Positions 15,515 through 22,163 of a stretch of DNA of 26,641 nucleotides are shown in pieces. The notes beneath the pieces were generated by a model. The model ran no database searches, had not been told where the DNA came from, and worked only from the letters and a program-made list of their open reading frames with translations. The stretch lies in contig URIA01000031.1 of NCBI GenBank assembly GCA_900547765.1, positions 1 through 26,641 on the forward strand. The letters are read 5' to 3'. Within the stretch, counting starts at the first letter, position 1; each line of letters begins with the position of its first letter. The translations under genes were made by a program, and so were the position numbers. This DNA comes from an uncultured Collinsella sp. GTDB lineage: Bacteria > Actinomycetota > Coriobacteriia > Coriobacteriales > Coriobacteriaceae.

Positions 15515-15904
15515 ATGGGTAAGACTTTCAGCTTTGTCTCCGGCGCACTTTTTGGTGCTGCTGCTGGCGCTATTATCGGTGTTGCTCTGGCCCCGCGCTC
15601 GGGCGCCGAGACCCGCGCCATGGCTGCCGATATCGCCAACGACGCCTGGGACAATATGCGCGACACCTACGAGCACAGCGCCGAGGAGGCCCGTGCCGCG
15701 GTGAATGACTTTGGCCCGATGGTCGATGCTAAGACCGATGACCTGCGCGCCAAGGTCGACCTGGCCCGCGAGCGTATGGACCAGTTGCGTGAGCAGCTCA
15801 ACGACGCCATCTCGGGCGGCAACGTGACGCCCGCTGCCGACGTCGTGGTCGAGAACGCCGCCGAGGCCGACACCGAGGCTGCGGAGCCCTCGACCGAGGC
15901 ATAA
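15515..15904 (+). CDS. YtxH-like small membrane protein
   Basis: A 129-residue protein. A Gly/Ala-rich membrane segment (about 5-27, FVSGALFGAAAGAIIGVALAP) is followed at once by PRSGAETR, the typical YtxH boundary. A long charged helix (about 35-105) likely forms a coiled coil, and the tail is acidic. YtxH proteins are linked to stress and envelope functions in Firmicutes, but no reaction is known. I chose the ATG at 15515, 7 bases after GGAGAGG; an ATG at 15509 is too close to that site. Its stop overlaps the next start by one base (TAATG), so the two are coupled. Confidence 0.82.
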   Translation: MGKTFSFVSGALFGAAAGAIIGVALAPRSGAETRAMAADIANDAWDNMRDTYEHSAEEARAAVNDFGPMVDAKTDDLRAKVDLARERMDQLREQLNDAISGGNVTPAADVVVENAAEADTEAAEPSTEA

Positions 15905-16659
15905 TGCGCGCTGGGGATTTTGTCGGCGCCAAGATCTATCGCAAGCCCACCGAGGACAAGCGCACCAAAAAGGACGGCACGCCGCGCAGCCCTAAAAAGC
16001 TCGGAAAGATACACTTCCCGGTCTTTACTCCGGGCGGAACGCGCGTGGTGGGCTTTATGGTCCGCCAGTCCGATATCGCGGGCATGATCGAGCGCCCCGA
16101 CCGATTCGTAGCGCTCGACGCCATTGGTGTCTACGAGGGCGCCATTGCGGTCGATGACGTCAAGGACACGTACGATGCCGCCGCTGCCAAGCGCCTCGAC
16201 ATCAACCTGGACGATTGCATCATCTGGGTCGGTATGGACGTGCGCACGGAATCAGGCGACGTCGTGGGCTATTGCTCGGACGTTGAGTTCAAGCCACGCT
16301 CGGGCATCGTGCAGGCATTCTATGTGACCGCCGGTGCTGCTTCGAGTGTTTTGGTTGGTGACACGCAGGTGCCGCCGACGATGCTGCGCGGCTATGCGGA
16401 CGGCGCGATGATTGTTTCGGACGAGGTCAAGTCGCTCGGGTATTCGGGCGGCGCCGCCGCAAAGGCTGCCGAGGCAAGCGTCGTGGTGGGCGATAAGGTC
16501 AAGAAGGGCGCCAAGGTGCTCGATGACAAGGGATCGGTTGCCGTGGACAAAGGCAGTCGCGCACTGGGCAAGCAGCTCGGCAAGACGCGCGGCATGTTCA
16601 AGGCCTTTAAGGACGAATACCAAAAGGCGAGCGGAGGCTCGTCAAAAGCTAGCAAATAG
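15904..16659 (+). CDS. PRC-barrel domain protein
   Basis: A 251-residue soluble protein. It seems to hold two PRC-barrel-like units: about 1-90 (with KLGKIHFPVFTPGGTRVVGFMV) and about 95-170 (DDCIIWVGMDVRTESGDVVGYCSDVEF region). The C-terminal third is Lys/Ala-rich and helical with a basic end. PRC-barrels are small binding or assembly domains, found in RimM, photosynthetic reaction centre H subunits and stress proteins. A role as cytoplasmic partner of the YtxH-like membrane protein is suggested by the one-base overlap of the genes. A PRC-barrel also starts the MgtE-like protein at 18503. It ends 21 bases before a strong hairpin terminator. Confidence 0.8.
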   Translation: MRAGDFVGAKIYRKPTEDKRTKKDGTPRSPKKLGKIHFPVFTPGGTRVVGFMVRQSDIAGMIERPDRFVALDAIGVYEGAIAVDDVKDTYDAAAAKRLDINLDDCIIWVGMDVRTESGDVVGYCSDVEFKPRSGIVQAFYVTAGAASSVLVGDTQVPPTMLRGYADGAMIVSDEVKSLGYSGGAAAKAAEASVVVGDKVKKGAKVLDDKGSVAVDKGSRALGKQLGKTRGMFKAFKDEYQKASGGSSKASK

Positions 16660-16680
16660 CGACGTACCAAATGATGGGAG

Positions 16681-16717
16681 GCGAGCCGGAGACATGTTGC
16701 TCCGGCTCGCTGTGTTT
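16681..16717 (+). terminator. Intrinsic terminator after the PRC-barrel gene
   Basis: GCGAGCCGGAG (16681-16691) pairs perfectly with CTCCGGCTCGC (16700-16710) over an 8-base loop and is followed by TGTGTTT. Confidence 0.82.
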
Positions 16718-16731
16718 ATGGGGGAGGGCAC

Positions 16732-18138
16732 ATGCGCCAAAACGGATCCAACTTAAACGGGCACTCCGGTGCGCGTCCGACGGCGCGCCGCGACCTGGGG
16801 CAGCTGCCCAGCGGCCAGCGCAAACGCCGCCGTAAGCCCGGCGCGATGTACCTCAACCATAGCCGCGGTTTTAGCGACCGCAGCGCGCGCATTGGCAACG
16901 GGCGTTCGCCCCGCCGTCCATCCCGTCTGCCCTATGCGCTTATCGCTGTGGGCTGCGCGCTCGTGCTGTTCATCGCTGCCGTCGTGGGCTACGTCAACCG
17001 CAGCGTGGACGTGGAGCTCAACGGACAAAAGACCGCGGTGCGCGTGGGTTCTACGCTGCAGAATCTTATCGACGACCAGGAGCTGACCGACACCTATGAC
17101 GCGGGTGACCTGCTGGCCGTCGACGACAGCGTGCTCAAGCGTCACGGGGGCGAAAAGCTGTCGGTAAAGGTTGACGGCAAGCGCGTGAAGCAGGGCAAAT
17201 GGGACAGCCGTGAGCTTACCGGCGGCGAGAAGGTGACGGTCAAAGACGGTCGCAACATCTACGAGAAGCACGAGGTGCAGGCCACGACCATCGAGCCCAA
17301 ACTGAAGGTCGAGGGCACAGGCGCCATCGAGTACGTGCAGACATGGGGCGTCCAGGGCCGCTCCGAGGTGTGGGTTGGCGAGCAATCGGGCAAGACGCAG
17401 GACCGTGGCGAGGTTGTGCCCGCCACCGATTGCGTGGTTGCCTGCGCCAGCGTGGCGCCAAAGGGCAACGAGAAGGTCGTCGCCCTGACGTTTGATGAAG
17501 GGCCGAGCGATGCCACCAAGCAGATCTTGCAGGTGCTCAAGGAGAAAGGCGTGAGCGCCACATTCTTCCTTTCGGGCGATGCCGCCGAGACCTCGCCTGC
17601 TACCGCCAAGGCGATTGTCGACGCTGGGTGCGAGGTCGGTTCCAATAGCTATAGCGACGATTCGCTCAAGGGCGAGGATCGCGAGGCGGTGCGCAAGCAG
17701 ATTTCGAAGGGAACCGACGCCATCAAGTCGGCAACCGGCGTCAAGACGATGCTGTTGCGCGCCCCCTACGCCGCTTTTGATGAGCAAAATTGGATTGACG
17801 CGATGGACCTGGTGTCTGCCGTGGTCTCGTGGAATATCGACTCGGGCGACTGGTTGCTCAATGGTGCCGACGAGCAGGTCTCGACGGTGCTCGACTCGGT
17901 GACGCCGGGCAATATCGTGCTGCTCACCGATAGCGACGAGTGCGCCGAGCAGACACTCGAGGCGCTGCCGCAGATTATCGACGGCCTCGTTGCAGACGGC
18001 TACAAGATCGTGACGCTCAGCGACTTGGTCAAGACGGACACGTCGCTGAGCAAAAAGCTCACCTCACTGACGAAGGTCACGATGCCCAAGAACGCCGTAT
18101 TTCCCCAACTTGCCGAGGACGACGACGCCACAGAGTAG
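16732..18138 (+). CDS. Membrane-anchored NodB-fold (polysaccharide deacetylase-like) protein, probably inactive
   Basis: A 468-residue protein with a basic cytoplasmic N-terminus (1-65), one membrane anchor (about 68-88), an extracytoplasmic region with short ubiquitin- or G5-like beta repeats (about 91-230, VDVELNGQKTAVRVGSTLQ) and a NodB homology domain (about 247-435). Family motifs are visible but altered. Motif 1 is TFDEGP (D255 kept, the metal Asp is E256). Motif 2 reads N305-S-Y-S-D309 where H(T/S)xxxH metal ligands stand in active enzymes. Motif 3 is RAPY (343-346), motif 4 WNIDSGDW, and motif 5 LTD (398-400) where LHD is usual. Loss of both metal histidines and the late histidine argues for a non-catalytic wall-binding or regulatory role. 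GGGGAGG precedes the ATG by 5 bases. Confidence 0.85.
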   Translation: MRQNGSNLNGHSGARPTARRDLGQLPSGQRKRRRKPGAMYLNHSRGFSDRSARIGNGRSPRRPSRLPYALIAVGCALVLFIAAVVGYVNRSVDVELNGQKTAVRVGSTLQNLIDDQELTDTYDAGDLLAVDDSVLKRHGGEKLSVKVDGKRVKQGKWDSRELTGGEKVTVKDGRNIYEKHEVQATTIEPKLKVEGTGAIEYVQTWGVQGRSEVWVGEQSGKTQDRGEVVPATDCVVACASVAPKGNEKVVALTFDEGPSDATKQILQVLKEKGVSATFFLSGDAAETSPATAKAIVDAGCEVGSNSYSDDSLKGEDREAVRKQISKGTDAIKSATGVKTMLLRAPYAAFDEQNWIDAMDLVSAVVSWNIDSGDWLLNGADEQVSTVLDSVTPGNIVLLTDSDECAEQTLEALPQIIDGLVADGYKIVTLSDLVKTDTSLSKKLTSLTKVTMPKNAVFPQLAEDDDATE

Positions 18139-18154
18139 CTCGAGCAAGGGCGCC

Positions 18155-18189
18155 GGTGGGGCAAACACTCCTGATAATTTTGTCCCACC
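18155..18189 (+). terminator. Possible terminator hairpin
   Basis: GGTGGGGCAAA (18155-18165) pairs with TTTGTCCCACC (18179-18189) with one wobble, 16 bases after the NodB-like stop. T's lie in the 3' arm rather than after it, so confidence is moderate. Confidence 0.45.
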
Positions 18190-18282
18190 ACTTCGCTGCG
18201 GACGACTATGTCACGGATGCGTTAGCGTTTGGTATGCCTGCAATGTGCAGCGCATAAATTCGGTGCCGCAGCGCGATGCTGA

Positions 18283-18291
18283 TGCTATAGT
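18283..18291 (+). promoter_or_regulatory. Extended -10 promoter for the MgtE-like/NRAMP operon
   Basis: TGCTATAGT matches the extended -10 pattern (TGn before TATAGT, 18286-18291). No strong -35 is needed for such promoters and none is seen. It would give a leader of about 205 bases before the TTG start at 18503. Confidence 0.5.
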
Positions 18292-18297
18292 TACTGC

Positions 18298-18502
18298 GGT
18301 TAATGAGGGTCAAGAGAAAGGTTACAGGTGAAATCCAAACCTCGACCATACAGTCGATGACCCCATGCAGGTGCTTTTTGCGTATGCACGGGGTGTAAGC
18401 GTCGAGCGGCGTGCCGCCCGCGCATGCGTATACATATCAAACAGTCCACGGATAGCGTGCCCGTCCGGCCGCGGTCCGCAGGAATAATGATGGGGAGCAC
18501 CA
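18298..18502 (+). ncRNA. Structured 5' leader of the MgtE-like gene, candidate cis-regulatory RNA
   Basis: About 205 bases without a gene between the extended -10 and the TTG start. Consecutive helices can be drawn: 18319-18323 with 18338-18342, 18342-18346 with 18353-18357 (loop of 6), a long one of 18360-18364 with 18390-18394 continued by 18366-18369 with 18385-18388, and 18406-18409 with 18414-18417. I could not match it to the M-box (ykoK), ydaO, yybP-ykoY or NiCo consensus as I remember them. A metal-responsive leader is a reasonable guess given the genes downstream. The rest of the gap (18139-18297) shows only the hairpin at 18155 and the promoter. Confidence 0.4.
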
Positions 18503-20347
18503 TTGAATTATCTGAGTGAGATGCTCAAATTGCCGGTCTTGGACGTCGACGGCGAAAAGCTCGGCGTGGTCAACGATTTTGGCATTGCTACCGGCGAAGT
18601 TTTTCCGCACGTGACGTCGCTTGCGTTTCGCGGCCCCGGCAAGACGCCGTTTATGATCAGCTGGCGCAAATGGGTCGACCGTATCGACGAGACGGGCGTG
18701 TACCTCAATACGTCTGCCACTAATATCCGCTTCTCATATCTGCAGCCGACCGAGCTGCTGCTGGCGCGTGACGTTCTCAACAAGCAGATCGTCGACACGC
18801 AGGGCATGAAGGTCGTGCGCGTAAACGACATCAAGTTCTCCATGTCGGGCGAAAACCAGCTGCGCCTGCTGGGTGCCGAGGTCGGCGCTCGCGGTCTGCT
18901 GCGCGCGATCAGCCCCGCGCTCGAGCATGTCGTCGAGGGCTTTATGAAGCACCTGGGCAAGCCGCTCAGCGAGGACATCATCGCCTGGTCCTACATGGAC
19001 CTGCTCGACCGCTCGACCAAGAACATCCAGCTCTCGGTGTCGCACAAGACGCTTGGCGAGCTCCACCCTGCCGACATCGCCGACATTATCGAGCAACTCG
19101 ACCCGCGCCTGCGCGCGCAGGTGTTCGCGCAGCTCGATACCGCCCAGGCCGCCGAGGCTATCTCGGAGTTCGATGATGACGAGCTCATGACCGAGATGCT
19201 CGAGGGCATGTCCGACACCGATGCGTCGTCGATGCTGGCCATGATGGACCCAGACGACGCCGCCGACCTGATCGACGAGCTCGATTACGAGAAGGCCGAG
19301 AAGCTCCTGCGCCTGATGGGCGTCAAGGAGGAGAAGGCGATTCGTAACCTGCTGGGGTATGAGGACAACACCGCCGGCCGCATCATGACCTCGGAGTTTG
19401 TCTCCCTGCCCGCCACGGCAACGGTCGGTGACGCCATCGAGGCGATTCGCGAGCTCGACGAGGACTTCGAGAGCGTCTACTACGTCTATACCGAGGATCC
19501 GAGCGGCATGCTGACCGGCGTGCTTTCGCTGCGCACGCTGATCGTAGCCGATCGCGACGCCACGCTGGGTCAGCTGGCCTATCGCGACCTGGTCTATGTG
19601 TCGCCTGACGAGGACCAGGAAGACGTGACGGACGAGATGACCAAGTACGACCTGGTTGCCATCCCTGTCTGCGACGAGAACCGTCATATCCTGGGTATCG
19701 TGACCTTCGACGACGCCATGGACGTTATCGCTGAGGAGCATCAGGAGGACCTGCAGATCGCCGGTGTCGGCTCGGGCGATAGCGCGTCGGACGACTCGAC
19801 GAACGTGCTCAGCTGGTTCGTGCATCGCCAGTACTGGGTTGTTGTATGGGGCATCGCGTCGTGCATCATGGCGACCGTGCTGGGGACGGCGCTCGGCTCC
19901 GCGCATCTGGTGGTGTTCCCCATGTGCGCCATGCCGCTCGTGCTGCTGGCGGCCTCGCGCATGGTGTCGTTCGTCAAGAACTACTTCCTGGAGTATGACG
20001 GTCACGACGACGAGCCCAAGCCGTATCTGGGGTTCTTCTTCCAGAGCACGGGCATGGGCCTGATTCTGTCACTCGTGACCTACCTGTGCGCCCAGCTGGT
20101 GCGCACCGCTGCGTTCCCCGATGCGTCCATGTTTGAGGAGCAACTCTTTACCGGGTGTTTTAATATCGCTGCTATCATTTGCCTGGTTGGCAACATGAGT
20201 GCCGTGATTTACCTGATGGTGCTGTTCTGGCGTGACGAGCATGACCTCAACACGTCGGGCACCGCCATGAACGTCATTGCCGTCATGATCTCGTGTGTGG
20301 CGTATTGCATCGCCGCGGTGCTGCTCGCCATGTCAGTCATGGGTTAG
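18503..20347 (+). CDS. MgtE-like protein: PRC-barrel, MgtE_N, CBS pair and atypical membrane domain
   Basis: A 614-residue protein, probably regulating or carrying out Mg2+ transport. N-terminal PRC-barrel sequence (about 1-170, LPVLDVDGEKLGVVNDFGI), MgtE_N helical superhelix (about 185-285, LHPADIADIIEQLD and DPDDAADLIDEL), CBS pair (about 291-415, TAGRIMTSEFVSL; VAIPVCDENRHILGIVTFDD) and five hydrophobic segments (about 433-612). MgtE_N and CBS normally sense Mg2+. The membrane part does not show the glycine/asparagine-rich pore motif (GNxGxQ) of true MgtE channels. The TTG start has GGGGAG (18492-18497) 5 bases upstream; there is no in-frame ATG as well placed. The NRAMP-type gene starts 8 bases after the stop. 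Confidence 0.88.
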   Translation: MNYLSEMLKLPVLDVDGEKLGVVNDFGIATGEVFPHVTSLAFRGPGKTPFMISWRKWVDRIDETGVYLNTSATNIRFSYLQPTELLLARDVLNKQIVDTQGMKVVRVNDIKFSMSGENQLRLLGAEVGARGLLRAISPALEHVVEGFMKHLGKPLSEDIIAWSYMDLLDRSTKNIQLSVSHKTLGELHPADIADIIEQLDPRLRAQVFAQLDTAQAAEAISEFDDDELMTEMLEGMSDTDASSMLAMMDPDDAADLIDELDYEKAEKLLRLMGVKEEKAIRNLLGYEDNTAGRIMTSEFVSLPATATVGDAIEAIRELDEDFESVYYVYTEDPSGMLTGVLSLRTLIVADRDATLGQLAYRDLVYVSPDEDQEDVTDEMTKYDLVAIPVCDENRHILGIVTFDDAMDVIAEEHQEDLQIAGVGSGDSASDDSTNVLSWFVHRQYWVVVWGIASCIMATVLGTALGSAHLVVFPMCAMPLVLLAASRMVSFVKNYFLEYDGHDDEPKPYLGFFFQSTGMGLILSLVTYLCAQLVRTAAFPDASMFEEQLFTGCFNIAAIICLVGNMSAVIYLMVLFWRDEHDLNTSGTAMNVIAVMISCVAYCIAAVLLAMSVMG

Positions 20348-20355
20348 GTGGTCGC

Positions 20356-21618
20356 GTGCAAAATACCAAGCAAAAGTCGGGCACCAAGCAAAAGCTGACC
20401 ATCGCGGCCATCTTTGGCGCTATGGGTCCCGGTCTGCTGGCGGCGCTTTCGGGCAATGACGCCGGCGGCATTGCAACGTATTCCAGCGCGGGCGCCAGCT
20501 ATGGCTACAAGATGCTCTGGATGCTTCCCGTCATGACTGTGCTGCTCATCGTGACGCAGGAGACCGCGGCGCGCTGCGGCTGCGTCACGGGTAAGGGCCT
20601 GGCATCGCTCATTCGCGAGCGCTTTGGCGTGCGCAAGAGCGTACTTGCTATGACGGCGCTGTTGATCGCCAACACGGCTGTGACCATTTCGGAGTTTGCG
20701 GGCATCGCCAGCGGTCTTGCTCTCTTTGGCGTGCCGGCGAGCATTTCGGTGCCGCTCGTGGCGCTGCTGGTGTGGATGCTTACCATGTCGGGTAGTTTCC
20801 AGCGCATCGAGAAGATTCTGCTGCTGGTGAGCTGTGTGTTCGTGACCTATATCGTCGCCGCGTTTATGGCTGGCCCCAACTGGGGTGAGGTCGCGGTCGA
20901 CCTGGTCGTGCCTAACATTCAAAATGACCCCAGCTACGTGTCGCTCGTGGTCGCAACGATCGGTACCACCATCGCGCCGTGGATGATTTTCTTGGCGCAG
21001 AACAACGTGGTCGATAAGAACGCGGGCGAGGACGACATCGTGCTGCAGCGTATTGATACCGTGAGCGGCTCGATCGCTGCCGATATCATTGCCGGCTTTA
21101 TTATCATCACGACCGGCACGGTGTTGTTCCCGGCGGGTATTCAGATTAGCGATGCTGCCGATGCTGCCCGCGCGCTGGAGCCTATTGCGGGTCAGTGGTC
21201 TACGGTACTGTTTGCCTCGGGCCTGGTCGCGGCGAGCTTCTTGGCTGCCTGCGTGCTGCCGGGCGTTACGTCGAGCGCTATCTGCGAGGCATTTGGCTGG
21301 GAGCGCGGTGCCGACCGCAGCTGGGACGAGGCCCCGGTCTATCGCGGCATCATTACTGCCATCATCGGTATTTCTGCCGTGCTGGTGCTTATGCCCGGTG
21401 TCGATCTGTTCCAGATTATGATGACCTCGCAGGTCATCAATGGCGTGCTACTGCCCGTGGTTCTGGTGTTCCAGGTGGTTATCGCCGCCGACCGTCACAT
21501 TATGGGTGCCAACCGCAACGGCCGCGTGTGGAACGTGCTCACGTGGGCGACTATCGCCGTGATTACGGTGCTGACGGTCGTCATGTTTGTCCTGCAGGCG
21601 ATGGGCTACAGCGCTTAG
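20356..21618 (+). CDS. NRAMP-related transporter, likely Mg2+ type (NRMT)
   Basis: A 420-residue membrane transporter with about 11 helices of the SLC11/NRAMP fold. In TM1 the usual DPGN metal motif reads D35-A-G-G38. In TM6 the usual AxxMPHN reads A-P-W-M (A207-P208-W209-M210), with the manganese- and iron-selecting methionine replaced by alanine. Both changes are the hallmarks of NRAMP-related magnesium transporters, best studied in Eggerthella lenta, another coriobacterium. Mg2+ uptake is therefore more likely than Mn2+ or Fe2+. The GTG at 20356 is preferred: AGGTGG lies a few bases upstream and the gap to the MgtE-like stop is 8 bases. The pairing with a Mg-sensing-type protein supports the Mg2+ reading. 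Confidence 0.88.
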   Translation: MQNTKQKSGTKQKLTIAAIFGAMGPGLLAALSGNDAGGIATYSSAGASYGYKMLWMLPVMTVLLIVTQETAARCGCVTGKGLASLIRERFGVRKSVLAMTALLIANTAVTISEFAGIASGLALFGVPASISVPLVALLVWMLTMSGSFQRIEKILLLVSCVFVTYIVAAFMAGPNWGEVAVDLVVPNIQNDPSYVSLVVATIGTTIAPWMIFLAQNNVVDKNAGEDDIVLQRIDTVSGSIAADIIAGFIIITTGTVLFPAGIQISDAADAARALEPIAGQWSTVLFASGLVAASFLAACVLPGVTSSAICEAFGWERGADRSWDEAPVYRGIITAIIGISAVLVLMPGVDLFQIMMTSQVINGVLLPVVLVFQVVIAADRHIMGANRNGRVWNVLTWATIAVITVLTVVMFVLQAMGYSA

Positions 21619-21638
21619 CGCCTCTTTTGGACTCCAAA

Positions 21639-21671
21639 CAGGCCGCTGCCATGGGCTGCGGCCTGCATTTT
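21639..21671 (+). terminator. Intrinsic terminator after the NRAMP-type gene
   Basis: CAGGCCGC (21639-21646) pairs perfectly with GCGGCCTG (21658-21665) over an 11-base loop, followed by CATTTT, 20 bases after the stop. Confidence 0.75.
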
Positions 21672-21700
21672 GCCTGCTATAGGGCGTTAGTTATATGGCA

Positions 21701-21930
21701 GTGGACAAAAAATGCCAAATATGAGTACTGTTGTTAAGTGAATAGCATTTACATCCAAGAAGATAATGAACATAACCTATAGTATGTTCATTAAAATCGG
21801 CTCCAATATGCCTTAAACCAGTCAGGTTGGCTGCTTTAGGGGGTTGTAGGGGCCGCTCGGACGTCATTTTGGGTGGTTTTGCCTGCTACTAAAATGGTAA
21901 CAGTACTCATATTTGCCACTTTTTGTCCAC
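21701..21930. repeat. AT-rich inverted-repeat element (MITE-like) with internal palindrome
   Basis: Arms 21701-21732 and 21899-21930 form an inverted repeat with 30 of 32 positions matching (GTGGACAAAAA outward ends). Inside, AATGAACATA (21765-21774) and TATGTTCATT (21783-21792) are a perfect 10-bp dyad with an 8-base spacer. The left half is clearly more AT-rich than the surrounding genome. No gene with a ribosome site is present. It looks like a non-autonomous inserted element. Confidence 0.65.
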
Positions 21931-22058
21931 GACCTCTTGGAGTCGGCTCGAAAAGAGTGATTTTGGGTTGTTTGCTGCGGGTGTGGGCTTGGAAACAACG
22001 TTCGGGGTGGCGAGGCGCCCAGAATTCGGTCGCAAGGAGGGCGTTCCTCGGCTGTGCC

Positions 22059-22106
22059 AGGAGTGTCCCTGGGTGCCGGCACATAAGGAACGTCCCTAAC
22101 TGCCGG
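22059..22106. repeat. Two diverged 21-base tandem repeats
   Basis: 22059-22079 and 22086-22106 match at 16 of 21 positions; the shared skeleton is AGGA..GTCCCT then TGCCGG. The remainder of 21931-22102 holds no gene I can support. Confidence 0.45.
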
Positions 22107-22140
22107 AGGGGGTGCCTGCCACGGCAGGCACCCCCTCCGG
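22103..22140 (-). terminator. Very strong hairpin downstream of the acyltransferase gene
   Basis: A perfect 18-bp GC-rich stem (22103-22120 with 22123-22140) lies 24 bases beyond the stop of the minus-strand gene ending at 22164. No T-run follows on the minus strand, so it may terminate imperfectly or protect the mRNA 3' end. Confidence 0.65.
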
Positions 22141-22163
22141 ATGTGGGAAGTTTGCGCTGCAGG

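Noticed and set aside
14050..15666. A 538-codon minus-strand open frame spanning the CorC-like gene and its neighbour
   Set aside because: It crosses two well-supported plus-strand genes and a promoter, shows no domain and has no ribosome site.
18298..18502. M-box (ykoK) magnesium riboswitch
   Set aside because: Position fits, but I cannot find the conserved M-box core segments as I recall them; kept only as an unclassified structured leader.
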